Assembly (NCBI RefSeq): GCF_026210795.1 | Contig: NC_089453.1 | Span: 2,854,501-2,918,500 of the forward strand | Reading direction: 5' to 3' | Length of the DNA stretch: 64,000 nucleotides | Source: Rhizophagus irregularis | Lineage: Eukaryota; Glomeromycota; Glomeromycetes; Glomerales; Glomeraceae | In this document: positions 12,002-22,225 of the stretch, piece after piece | How positions within the stretch are numbered: the stretch's first letter is position 1 | Layout of the letters: each line of letters begins with the position of its first letter | Program-made: the position numbers and the translations under genes | Notes under the pieces: model-generated | Told to the model about the DNA's origin: nothing | Seen by the model: the letters and a program-made list of their open reading frames with translations, nothing else | Database searches by the model: none

Positions 12002-12636
12002 GGAGTATCATACTTTTCAACAACTTCTTCTTCTAGCAACTTAAACTTTTTTGCTACTAGTTTTGCTTATGCATCAGCATGATGTTTTAATTTATTTATC
12101 TGTATCTTTTGTTCTGATATAATCTTTGTTCTTCAGCTATTTTAGATAATAGTATAAGTTTCATTGAGTCATCTGTAGTAATTTCCATCATTTATTCAAT
12201 TTCAAATAGTTTTTTCATAGCTGAATTAATTTTTTTAGCTGCATTATATTGTGATGTTGCATTTTTTGATATTTTTGTAATATCAATATAAGTTTATTTT
12301 GGGGTGGAAATGTGTTCTGAAGTGGAAGCAGCGGGAGTATGATGAAAACCAGTTGTCATATTACGTGACATAAAATTCTTTGATGAGAACGAACAGTAGA
12401 AAGTATAGTCTCGTAATATTCACAAATTTTATTATCAATAAAAGCAGTATCATTTTTTTTGATTTCTTTCCAAATAACTATACATTCTACTGATAGTTTT
12501 TGGCAGTTTAACTGGAAGTCACAAAGTGTTGCTTGTTTGTAATATGCATACGTGTTGCAAAACTCTTGATATTTATTTTGAAGTTGTTAATAAAAAAATT
12601 TTTATTAAAATTTGGTGCTTTTAAAAAACTTTGCAT
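12002..12636 (-). pseudogene. DDE transposase of the 9.2-kb element (N-terminal part)
   Basis: Probable start ATG at 12636-12634 (MQSFLKAPNFNKNFF...). The frame is broken near 12500, and KQATLCDFQLNCQKLSVECI follows in another frame. Downstream, after further stops, is a Lys/Glu-rich coiled-coil-like stretch (AAKKINSAMKKLFEIE, later AKLVAKKFKLLEEEVVEKY). It ends at TPA, which continues directly into GRPSAAM at 6222 if the 5.8-kb insertion is removed. With 4621-6222 it makes one gene of about 700-750 codons. Confidence 0.55.
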
Positions 12637-12843
12637 GATTTATTTTCTTAAAGAGATTGATTATAAAATCACGAATTTACAATTTACAACGAAGTTTGAT
12701 TAATACATTTTTTTTTAACCAATGAAAATCAAAATTTTAATATATATTTTTTTCGGCCAATCAAAATGATTGATTAAGTGATCAGGTGGGGTGGGGGTCA
12801 AGCTTACTAATTGGACGAAATCAGCTGATTTCTGGTACGCCCC

Positions 12844-12892
12844 TAAGTGGAAACTTATTTTCAGCTATTTGTATATTTTGTTTATCTTCCAT
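12844..12892 (-). pseudogene. 5' end of the ORF1-like gene
   Basis: ATG at 12892-12890 opens a frame (MEDKQNIQIAENKFPL) that reads straight into IEGTEQQIFLQ at 3646 downward once the 9.2-kb element and one TAA copy are removed. This short piece is the displaced start of the pseudogene at 2059-3649. Confidence 0.65.
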
Positions 12893-13229
12893 TTTTTTTT
12901 AAAAAAAAACTAAGCAAAATAAAATTTTACTGCAGAATTGTTATGTTTTTTAAAAATTTTTGGGAAAGTAAGCTCATATATGGGCTGATTTGTCTTCTCT
13001 GCATTAAAAAGAGTTATTGAATTGATTTTCACAATTTTCATTACTCAAAATTGTTTTGTAATACCTAGGGGGTTAGATAAATATACGGGGGGATAACTCA
13101 TAGGTTACACAGGCTGATTAGTGATTGCTAGAACTGTCACCATATGTAAATTACTATGTGTTACTAGTAAAATGTAATGATACCCCATGTTTAAAGTGAA
13201 AGATCTGCCGATAATCAACCCATCCCAAA

Positions 13230-14020
13230 ATAAAAACTATTTTTCGGAAATGACGAAATGCTCAAGTTTATCGTTACGTATTTTTTTTCATTAGTTTATT
13301 TTCTGTATTTTTCAAAAAATAGGATCGGCTATTTGAAATACCTTAAAACTATATGAAAAATTATTACACACTTGAAAATAATACATAATAAAAGAAGAAA
13401 GCACTATTTTTAAATGTTTTAAGCAAAAATATTTTATAACTTTTTATTGAAATCTCTAAAAAAAAAAAAGTATAATTCTAGCTTTCTAATATAAAAGTAA
13501 CAAATACATATAAAATTAAAAACAAATCAACCAGTGGTTCAATTTTGATAAAAAAACTACACTTACATAGAGCTAACATATACAACCATAACTTTTGAGA
13601 TTAGCTGCTTCTCTATCTATACGCATCGAAAAATCAAAAAAAAGTAAAATTTTTGCGCGATTTAATATGAAAATTTGTTTGTGTAACCAATTTATAGTGA
13701 TTGATGATCACTTGACTAAATAATAAGTTGAACAAAAATTTACATTTGCGAAACTTAAATTATTAAATGTAAAAGAGTTGTGAAAAAACCCATTTTACTA
13801 ATAAAAAACCCATTTCTCATATATATGGAATTTTTAACATATATTATTAAAAAGTAAGTATATTTTAATAAAATATAAAGTAAAATAAAAATTTATATAG
13901 TTTTAGTAGCTATAAATATTTATAAAAGTATAATAAAAATATCATATAAAAGACGGTATCATAATAGATATTTTCAAACAATAAAAATAATTATTTTATG
14001 TCGGAATTTGTATTACCATC
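13230..14020. other. Non-coding body of the TA-flanked element
   Basis: AT-rich with no ORF above noise. Short inverted and A-rich stretches only. Confidence 0.4.
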
Positions 14021-14024
14021 TTTA

Positions 14025-14345
14025 GACGCAAACAAGATTCACTGATCCGTTTTCTATAATTTTAGGCTCGTTGGAAAGCCCTTGTTCTGGACTTTATAGG
14101 CGAAAAAAGAGCTCGCCGATTGAATCATTAGATCCAGAGATATTTACGTTTAAAGTTGAGGTACGAACTTTTTAACATGCTTAAATGCAAATATCTTGGG
14201 ATCCACTGATCCTTATTTTATAAATTTAGGCTCTTCAGAAAGCCCTTGAACTGGTCTATATGAGCGAAAAAAGAGCTTGCCGATTGGATCATTAGATCTG
14301 GAGATATTTACGTTTAAAGTTGAGATACAAATTTTTAATATATAT
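14025..14345 (+). repeat. Two tandem copies of a roughly 155-bp module
   Basis: Copy 1 (about 14029-14181) and copy 2 (about 14188-14344) share, in order, GATTCACTGATCC or GATCCACTGATCC, TAATTTTAGGCTC or TAAATTTAGGCTC, GAAAGCCCTTG, GCGAAAAAAGAGCT, GCCGATTG, ATCATTAGATC and GAGATATTTACGTTTAAAGT. The same vocabulary recurs in unrelated elements of this window (see findings). Function unknown. Confidence 0.7.
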
Positions 14346-15040
14346 AGTAAGTGCTAAGAATTATATTAATTTAAAAGAAATATTTACCAATTTAAAGTAT
14401 AATAACATTAAATAAAAGTTTTTTAATACTCACCTCCAATTTACTGTATATTATATAGTATTTTGTATAATAAAAATGTAACAAAATCAATATTTTAATT
14501 AAAGGTAGACAAATCAGCCTAGAGGTCTGCAAACGGGACCCGCAACCCGGAAACCCGGACCCAGCCCAAACCCGGATCTGGGTTTGAGCCAGCAAATTCT
14601 CCTTCAAAATTCACCCGGGCCGGGTTCGGGCCGGCATTTGATTTTCATAAATTTTCCGGGCTGGGTCTGGGTTTAGATTCTCAACCCGGATTTTTATTAA
14701 TTCTGGCCAAAATTTTGTTAATTCTGGCCAAAATTTAAATATAAATTTAATATTAAATGTAATGGTTTTATTTTATTTTTACACATTTTTTGATTTAATT
14801 TTAGATAGTAATTTATTTCCTATTAGTGTATTGCAGTATATTATAGTTTATAAATTTTTCTGATATAACTTTTCGCTTGTATTGTTTTTTAAAAATTTTA
14901 ATGTTGTGTTACAATTTCATTATTTTTTTAAAAAAAATAGAATAAATAAATAAATAAATAAGTATTTTATTTTGTTTTTATTATTATTGAATTATAATTG
15001 TGAATGGTTTGTTTCTTTAAATTTTTGTTGTGTTTATTTT

Positions 15041-15736
15041 TAGGGATTGGAACCGTCCAAAAAAACCTTAACCAGGACCCCGGATATCTCCAAAACAGGT
15101 CATAAGTACCACTTTCGGCAGATTGGCCCATTTTTCAGGGCTCAAAAAATCGTTTTTTGTAAATATCTCGGCATCCAGTGGTCCAATTTTGATGAACTTT
15201 TTTTTAAATTGTAGAGCTAAATGAGGGCTACAAAATAAAAAAAGTTCATTAAAATTGAATTACTGGATGCTGAGATATTTACAAAAAACGATTTTTTGAG
15301 TTTCAGTAAAAAGGGGTGTTTTTGACCAAAAGTCCATTATGACCTTTATATTAGATATCTGGGGTCCTCCTTAACTGGTTAAAAACCGGTTAACCAAGGG
15401 TCTTAACTGGTTAATAACTGGTTAATATCAAAAATATTTTAAAAACTTTTTTTACTGCAAATTGTACCAATTTTTGATTTTACTTGCATATTTAGTTATA
15501 GGAAGACTATGTATCACTAAAATTATTATAAATAAATAGAAAAAAATTCAGCATTAAAACTTCAAGTTTAGGAACACGTGGCCGCAATTTACATGTCTCT
15601 GGGCTGCATTATATAAATCTGACTAGAATTATGGTAAATATAGTTTAACCGGTTAACCGATTTTCAAAATCCTTTAACCGGTTAACCGTCTTAACCGGTT
15701 AATTAACCGGTTAACATTAACCGGTTCCAATCCCTA
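15041..15736. mobile_element. hAT-type MITE nested in the hAT, 8-bp TSD
   Basis: TIRs are TAGGGATTGGAACCG (15041) and CGGTTCCAATCCCTA (ending 15736). TTTATTTT flanks both sides (15033-15040 and 15737-15744). GGTTAACC-type repeats fill both subterminal zones (15375-15430 and 15640-15725). The centre (about 15151-15293) is a long hairpin: ATATCTCGGCATCCAGTGGT on the left pairs with TACTGGATGCTGAGATAT on the right. No gene. Confidence 0.9.
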
Positions 15737-15744
15737 TTTATTTT

Positions 15745-16261
15745 AATAAAATAAAAACGCGTATCATAGTATGAACCACGATCAGCAAAAATAATGGTTA
15801 GAAATAGTTGATTTGCTAAAAAAAAAGATAAATAAATTTTTTATTTATTAAATTATTATTAAAAAAAAAAATAATAAATAGATTTTTATTAATTATATTA
15901 TTTAAGAATAAATTATTATTTTTTTTTTGTGTACCAATCCGATCTTCTATTATAATGATTAATTAGGCTCATCATTAACGAAAATCATTTCTTTTTATAA
16001 ACTGCATATTGCGCCATAATGCATATATGTTTTAAAAATTAGAAAAAGTACCAATCAGATTACTTTTCATTATTATAATGATTAAATTCATTAACTAATT
16101 CAAAGTTTTATTGATTTAATAAATAAAGTAAAGATGGTGAAATATGTGTTTATTGAATGAAATTCATTAAACTATTGTGCGTATTGTAGATCATTTTAAA
16201 GAATTTTTTTAAATTTAGATTACGCACATGTGCTATAACATCTTGAAAAAATTCTATCATT
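15745..16261. other. 5' leader of the hAT transposase
   Basis: AT-rich, no ORF. TATAATGATTAA-like words at about 15950 and 16075 could serve as promoter elements, but this is not demonstrable. ATG choice is discussed under the transposase. Confidence 0.35.
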
Positions 16262-18151
16262 ATGGCAAATTTAAATTTAAATATTGAACAAGTTACATTG
16301 AAAATAAAGAGTGGAGAGTTGTTATGCCAGGAAAAAAGTGGAAAAAGTGACGTCTGGTTGAATTTTGAAGAAATAATTGATAAAGAAGAACAACCTGTTG
16401 GTTTTGCTATGTGTAAAAATTGCTCACAATTATTTAAATATGATTATAAAACAGGTACCTCAAGTTTAAAGCGTCATAAGTGTCCTTCTGATGAAAAACA
16501 ACCAAAGATTACAACATTTTGGGGAAAAAAGAAATTCCTACTGCTGCCAAAGAAGTAACTTCAAAGAAGCTAATTAATTTAGTATGTAAAGATATAAGAC
16601 CATTTGAAATAATTGTAGGCCAGGGTTTTAGAGAATTTGCACAGGAGATGATTAATATTGGTGCTACATATGGTAATTTACCAGTTGATAATTTATTTCC
16701 TCACCCAACAACCCTTTCAAGAAATGTAGTAAAAAAAGCAGAAATAGTTAAAAATGACTTTGCTTTAAAGTTAAAATATGTTTTTGAACTATTTGGTGGA
16801 GCATTTACTACAGACATGTGGACTGATGATTATAGGAAAATTAGTTACATTTCTCTTACTGTCCATTACATTGATGAGAATTGGCAAATATGTGAACAAA
16901 CATTGGCAGTCTCAAAGTTTCCAGATGTTAGTCATACAGCAGAACAAATTAAAAAAGTAGTGTTAGGTATTTTAAATAGTTACAACCTTATACCAGATGT
17001 TACAATGAAGAAATTCACATTTGTTACTGATTCTGGTGCTAATTTTGTTGCAGCATTTAGAGCTTTAAATCACATACCCTGTTTTGCTCATAAGTAAGTC
17101 ATTTTTTTTGTTAAATTATTTAAAATTTAAGAAAATATATTTTAATTTTTAATTATTTTATAGAATTAATACAGTTTTGTCAAACTCTTTTCAAGATAAA
17201 AACTTTGAAAAATATCCCTCTTTAATAAATACACTTAAAGAATGCAAATCTTTAGTTACATATTTCAAGCAGTCGTCTTTAAATTCAAAATTAGAAAAAT
17301 CACTCAAGCAAGAGTCAGAAACTAGGTGGAACAGTAAATTAGTACTAATGTTAGAATCAATAAATGATCAGTTTGAAGCAATCAGAAATATTCTGATAGA
17401 AAAAGAAGAAGAAAGCAGAATAGAAAATATTGATCTCAATATATTACAAAATTTAATTACATTTTTAAGAAAATTTTGTGAAGCAAGTGAATTTTTGGAA
17501 GGATTTAAGTATCCAACATTGTGTATGATTATTCCATGGTATAAAGCTTTATTGAATCATTGTAAAACTGACCTATTAGATGATGAAATTTTAACTCATA
17601 TCAAATATGTTGTTGAGCAAAAGATGAAAAGTAAAATTAAAATTGAAGATATTTATAAAATTGCTGTATTTTTTGACCCTAGAATGAAACAGCTCAAAAT
17701 ATTAGAAGAATCTGATGTTAAATTAGTCAAAAATAAAATTAGAAGTCAATGTGCTAGCATAACAAATAAAGATAATGAATCAGATGATTCAACAACTACT
17801 GTTCAAGAAAAGCCAATTAAAAAATGTAGAAAATCAAAAGAAACTAATGTAGACTTCAGCCAATATTATGACTCAAGTAGTGATAATAATAATGAAGATG
17901 AAGTTGATCAATATGTAAAATCTAAAGTGCCAAAGGATAAAAATCTGGATGTATTAAAGTGGTGGAAGGAACACAGACTTGAGTTCCCAAAACTTGCAAT
18001 TCTTTGTGCTTATTACCTCTCAATTCCAGCTTCAAGTGCATCCAGTGAAAGAGAATTTAGTAAAGCAGGTCAAACAATTAATGAACGTCGTACAAGTTTA
18101 AAACCTGAAACAGTAGATAGTATTTTAGTATTACATAGTGCACTACAATAA
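16262..18151 (+). CDS. hAT transposase with BED zinc finger (one frameshift)
   Basis: This would catalyse cut-and-paste movement of the surrounding hAT. The first exon starts at ATG 16262 and encodes a BED finger (CKNCSQLFK...SSLKRHKC). At about 16521-16530 (GGGGAAAAAA) the frame shifts by one base; the downstream frame continues with IPTAAKEVTSKKLINLVCKD. Catalytic features follow: TTDMWTDDYRKISY (about 16807), FVTDSGANFVAAF (about 17022) and IPCFAHK. A 70-bp intron (17094-17163, GTAAGT...TATAG) joins CFAHK to INTVLSNSFQ. ETRWNSKL (about 17317) and the C-terminal dimerisation domain (LKWWKEHRLEFPKL, ASSASSEREFSKAGQTINER) complete the family pattern. Apart from the homopolymer shift, which could be a sequencing error, the gene looks intact. 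Confidence 0.9.
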
Positions 18152-18792
18152 TTTTTTATTTTATATTTATTAAATGTATTTACTAATAGTAAATTACTAT
18201 ATAAAATTTTTATTTATAAATAAATACATTATTTCATATCGCTAAGTTTCGCGTTGGTTAAAATTATCAAATTGCCATGACACAAATTTATAATTGTGAT
18301 CTACATTATATTTTCACGTTATAATTATAAAACTTCAAAATTTTTATTACATATTTTTAATATTCCCAATTTTTATTATATTAAATATCAACATTTTCAA
18401 ATAATTAGTGAATTTTGTTTCAACTGTTTATATAAATGATTATTATTATTAAATTTCTTTGATTTGCCGAAAATTACTACACGAAAATGATCTACATAAA
18501 AATTTGCCAAAATCACTATACAAAAATAATCTACATTTATATACTAAATAATTATAAGAATTCCGGGTTGGGCCGGGTTTTGATATTATGAATCCAGGCT
18601 GGGCTGGGTTGGCATAAAATATATATTTAAGGCCCGGGCTGGGTCTGGACCGGCATATATATTCATATATTATTTCTGGGCTGGGCCGGGTTTTAGAATA
18701 TAGGCAAATGCAGACCTCTAAATCAGCCCATATGGTATGATAAATAACCTAAATAAATATATAAACGCATGTTGCTTAAAGAGATTTAAAAA

Positions 18793-19330
18793 ATGCATAA
18801 TGCATTTAATATTATTACAAAGTATAATTATAAGTCTCTTACCAACAAAATCAAAACTATGGAAGATGAAATAACTAACACAGATTCCAAATTACTTACC
18901 ATTCATCAAAATTATAATACTCTAGAGTAATCTTTTACAGACGTGAAGTTGAGACTAGATAAATACGATACAATCCTCCAACAACTTACAACCAATATCA
19001 CTTTACTCAATGAAAATAAAATTTCATCTAGCAATCGCCTACAAAAACATCCAAAAGAAACATACCTTACAATAAAACTTTATACGAAGCTACTAAGGCC
19101 AAATATAACTTAAGATCCAATAAACAAGCCAAAGGTTCAGCGGAAGATAGTGAATATTTCCCCGCAACTAATGAAGAACTGACCTTCACGACGACGCAGG
19201 TTTATCAGATGGCGCCATATTCGAAGAAATTATCTAACCTAACAACGACCAATCACCGTCAGATAACCAATTTACAGTCAAATCATACAACTCTCTCAAT
19301 CTCCTCCCCAGCTTTAATGCATCACATTAA
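18793..19330 (+). pseudogene. LINE A ORF1-like remnant
   Basis: A frame running from about 18793 reads KIKTMEDEITNTDSKLLTIH, one stop near 18930, then SFTDVKLRLDKYDTILQQL and ITLLNENK. This is heptad-like, as in coiled coils of LINE ORF1 proteins. Frames then change several times. No RNA-recognition or zinc-knuckle motif could be recognised. Assignment rests on position upstream of the endonuclease. Confidence 0.45.
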
Positions 19331-19486
19331 TAGATTTGTGATTCACTAAGCACTTTATATTGGATAACTGTTAACGATTAACCCCTTTTTGATTTTAATG
19401 TTTTCACAATTTTATACACATTTTCTTTTTTTAAAATATATAAATTTTATGGATTACAACAATTTAAACCCTCCAGTTGGCGTAAG

Positions 19487-20236
19487 ATTGCTTGCAGAAA
19501 TCAAGTAGTTTAGGCCAAGGCCGAAACTTTTTTAAAACCGAAAGTTTAGGCAATTAAAAGTAAATTTGCTGAAATTATACAATGCCAAAACTTTTACCGA
19601 AAGGCTGAAATTTGGCCGAAATTATTGGCTAACATTAATACTATAATTCTGGCCAGAATAATGATCAACACATAAATATCCTTTTATGGAAATTTGTGTA
19701 ACATTTGTGCAACACATTTAGTGTTTGGAATTATGTAATAGTTATTCGAATAACTCGAGTATATTTGAGTATTCGAATAAGCATAATGGTTATTCGAGTA
19801 TTCATTTAGCCAGATATAATATAGTTAAAATTCTAATTGGGCATTAAATCCTTAAATTTAACTGAGTTAAAATCATAATTCAGGCTAAAAATTATGTAAA
19901 TCATTACTATAAAAGGAAACTTAACTTATTTGAATATTATTCGAATACACTTTATAAATTTAAATGAATACTCGAGTATATTTGAATATATTCGATTCCA
20001 AACACTAGACACATTTCTCCGATTTTACTGGAAACAAAATTTCCTTTTTTGGAAATTTGTGTAATGTCACGTGAAACAATGTCATAATTTCGGCCGAATT
20101 TTAATTTTGGCCAAAATTAAGACCAAATTTTGGCCTAATTTCAGCATTTTCAGCATTTGATTTGATTGGCTGAAACCTTTCAGAATTTCCTTTTTAGTTT
20201 CGGCAGGCAACCTTAGGTTGGCATTGAAAACCAACC
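19487..20236. mobile_element. Putative TIR element rich in TTTCGGCC words
   Basis: Left GGCGTAAGATTGCTTGCAGA (19487 on) resembles the inverse of the right end (...GGCAGGCAACCTTAGGTTGG, about 20202-20221). Both halves contain many copies of TTTGGCC/GGCCGAAA words and the pair GGAAATTTGTGTAA (19688 and 20055). No ORF and no clear target duplication. It interrupts LINE A between ORF1-like and ORF2 regions and holds another MITE. Confidence 0.45.
19719..20007. mobile_element. 289-bp hAT-like MITE
   Basis: TIRs TAGTGTTTGGAAT (19719) and ATTCCAAACACTA (ending 20007). The flanks AACACATT (19711-19718) and GACACATT (20008-20015) agree at 7 of 8 positions, a plausible aged 8-bp duplication. The interior repeats TATTCGA/CTCGAGTAT words around ATTCGAATAA palindromes. 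Confidence 0.7.
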
Positions 20237-20246
20237 TTTAGATAGC

Positions 20247-22225
20247 ATGTTACAATATTCATATTCAATACATAACCAAAAAACTAAACCCCAAAAAAAT
20301 CACATAAAAACACAAAACACTCAAAAAAAATATAATTATAACAAAGATATTAACAATAATACTAATACTTATTATTCATCTGACGATTTATCATCATCAG
20401 GAATACATGATCGTGTTCATAAATCCTGTAATGACAAAGATGAACAAATGTTAAATTATATACATAATAACATTTTTGAAGATCCTGACAAAATTGGAAT
20501 AGCGTCTACATCACAAACTCACGCTATACCTATAACACTAAATCCACAAATATGATCACAATTTATAGATTACTACAAATTTGGTACTATCAACATCCAA
20601 GAAGGATTCAACAATAAATTGGAAGATATACTCCATTTTTATATTATACAAAATTATGATATACTTATCATTTCTGAAACAGGTTTACATCAAAATACCC
20701 ATCCAAACTCGTATAAAGCCAAACATTCAACACACTCTTTACCTTCACTCGACCACAACAATTTCAACCATAAAGTCCACATTTATACAGACAATAAAGG
20801 ACACACCAAAGGCAGTGGAATTTCCATGATCATATTGGAACAATTACAAAAACATGTTATAAAAACTACCACATTTCTGGGACGAATCTTAACCATTGAT
20901 CTTTGCTTTAAAGGCAACCATTACATTAAATTCATTTGCTGTTACTTACTAGCAAATGCCTCAGATGACAAAAACCTCATCATCATGTGTTATAAAGAAA
21001 TAGAAAAAATTTTAATTAACGCTACACTTAACCATTTCCAATGTATAATCATTGGAAATTTAAATATTAATTTAGATAAAATGAAACAATCCAATCATTA
21101 CCCCGCTTGGAGATGTGAAATCAAAAATATTCTTAAGAATTTTGATTTGAAAAACACTTTGAAATTTTTTTACAACCAACCATCACATACACATACCTCT
21201 ACTTGTCACGATGGTCCAGACATACAATCATGTATCGATTATATATTCACATCAATTAATATTCTACAGCATACTTTCTACACTTACACCCATAATGTGT
21301 CAGAAAACCTTTTCACGACTGATCACAAAGCAATTGGATGCTATTTAGAAATAAAACTAATAGCTCGAGAAAGAGCTTAGAAAAATCTAAGACTTTTTTA
21401 CCTAATAATACACCTCACATTCATTACAAATATTATTCTATGAATGACGAATCATAGTCATATTACAAATTAACAAATGGTAATTTGTTTCATCAACAAT
21501 CCCCTAACTGGCATTAAAATGATGAGACACCCTCACAACAAATTGAAAACTATTGGACTAACATTAAAGATCTAATTAATCAAATCAAAGAAAAATGTAT
21601 TCCTCATTCAAAACACAAGTCCTATATTAAACAGGACCATCCCCTCAGTTTGAGACAATACAAAAACAAATTTTTAACAATTCGTAATATTTTACAAAAA
21701 TTTTCCAATAATAAAATGGAAAAAATACAAGATGACAACAATAAATAGAAAGATTATTGGCAATCATGGAATTTATATCATCAACAAATTTTAACCATCG
21801 ACGTTCATTTAATTCCAAACTAACTATTCAGATACCGGCCATGCTAACAAGAGATAATTTAATAGAAACTAAAACAAATATTCAAAGTCTATTATGAATT
21901 ATTACTGTAATACACAAACAAGAAGATGATGCTTGGAAAATTAACAATATTAACAGATACATTAAGGAATGAAATAATAATTTGATCTATGATCAAAAAA
22001 GAATGATCAATAGTATCCTTGATCGTAAACCCAAAAAATTCATTTAGATCGTTTACATTATTTTAATCAAAATACTAATGAATTTCAATTTACTAACAAC
22101 CTGAACATTATAGCTGAACAAACTAATTTACATTTCCAAAGACTAGGAAAAACTCTTAAAGAAATTAATAACATTCCAAACTACAAATGTATACAGGATC
22201 TCCCGTTTGATTGGAGGTCGATGTA
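20247..22225 (+). pseudogene. LINE A ORF2 N-terminus: APE-type endonuclease
   Basis: From 20247 a polar leader runs to a TGA at 20553-20555. The same frame then continues as an exonuclease-endonuclease-phosphatase domain: FGTINIQEGFNNKLEDIL (about 20580), DILIISETGLHQN (catalytic Glu), IIIGNLNIN (about 21048, where the family has GD; Asp changed to Asn), CIDYIFTS and FTTDHKAIG (about 21316, catalytic Asp-His). The domain would nick target DNA for target-primed reverse transcription. The Asp-to-Asn change and the many stops after 21380 mean it is inactive. Decayed linker sequence continues to the MITE at 22226. Confidence 0.75.

Larger units (their letters stand above)
3650..12843. mobile_element. 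9.2-kb TIR DNA transposon with 3-bp TSD
   Basis: The left end GGGGTGTGCCAGAAATCAGC at 3650 matches the reverse complement of the right end (GGGGCGTACCAGAAATCAGC) ending at 12843. TAA flanks both sides (3647-3649 and 12844-12846). Removing the element and one TAA restores the reading frame of the interrupted ORF1-like gene, which independently supports the boundaries. GGGG ends and a TAA duplication would fit PIF/Harbinger, but the encoded transposase is not a recognised Harbinger type, so the superfamily is open. It contains a DDE transposase pseudogene and a 5.8-kb nested insertion. Confidence 0.85.
14520..18720 (+). mobile_element. hAT transposon with 8-bp TSD
   Basis: The element starts TAGAGGTCTGCAAACG at 14520 and ends with the near-inverse GCAAATGCAGACCTCTA at 18720. 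The 8-bp sequence AATCAGCC flanks it at 14512-14519 and 18721-18728. Both subterminal zones are GC-rich with repeated CCGGG/GGCCGGG words (about 14530-14695 and 18560-18690), unlike the AT-rich interior; such repeats are commonly transposase binding sites in hAT elements. It contains a BED-hAT transposase gene and a nested MITE (15041-15736). Confidence 0.93.
12981..18730. mobile_element. TA-flanked element (about 1.5 kb) interrupted by a hAT
   Basis: TGGGCTGATTTGTC at 12981 is preceded by TA (12979-12980). Its reverse complement is split by the hAT: GACAAATCAGCC at 14508-14519 and AATCAGCCCA at 18721-18730, followed by TA. Without the hAT and one 8-bp duplication the element is about 1.54 kb. 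A TA duplication fits Tc1/mariner-type non-autonomous elements (inference). It has no ORF. It contains the two-copy module at about 14025-14345. The same TIR word appears alone at 1209 and 10443. Confidence 0.6.

Noticed and set aside
3650-12843. 8-bp TSD (hAT-type) for the 9.2-kb element
   Set aside because: The eight bases on each side do not match; only TAA matches, and the frame of the interrupted gene confirms a 3-bp duplication.
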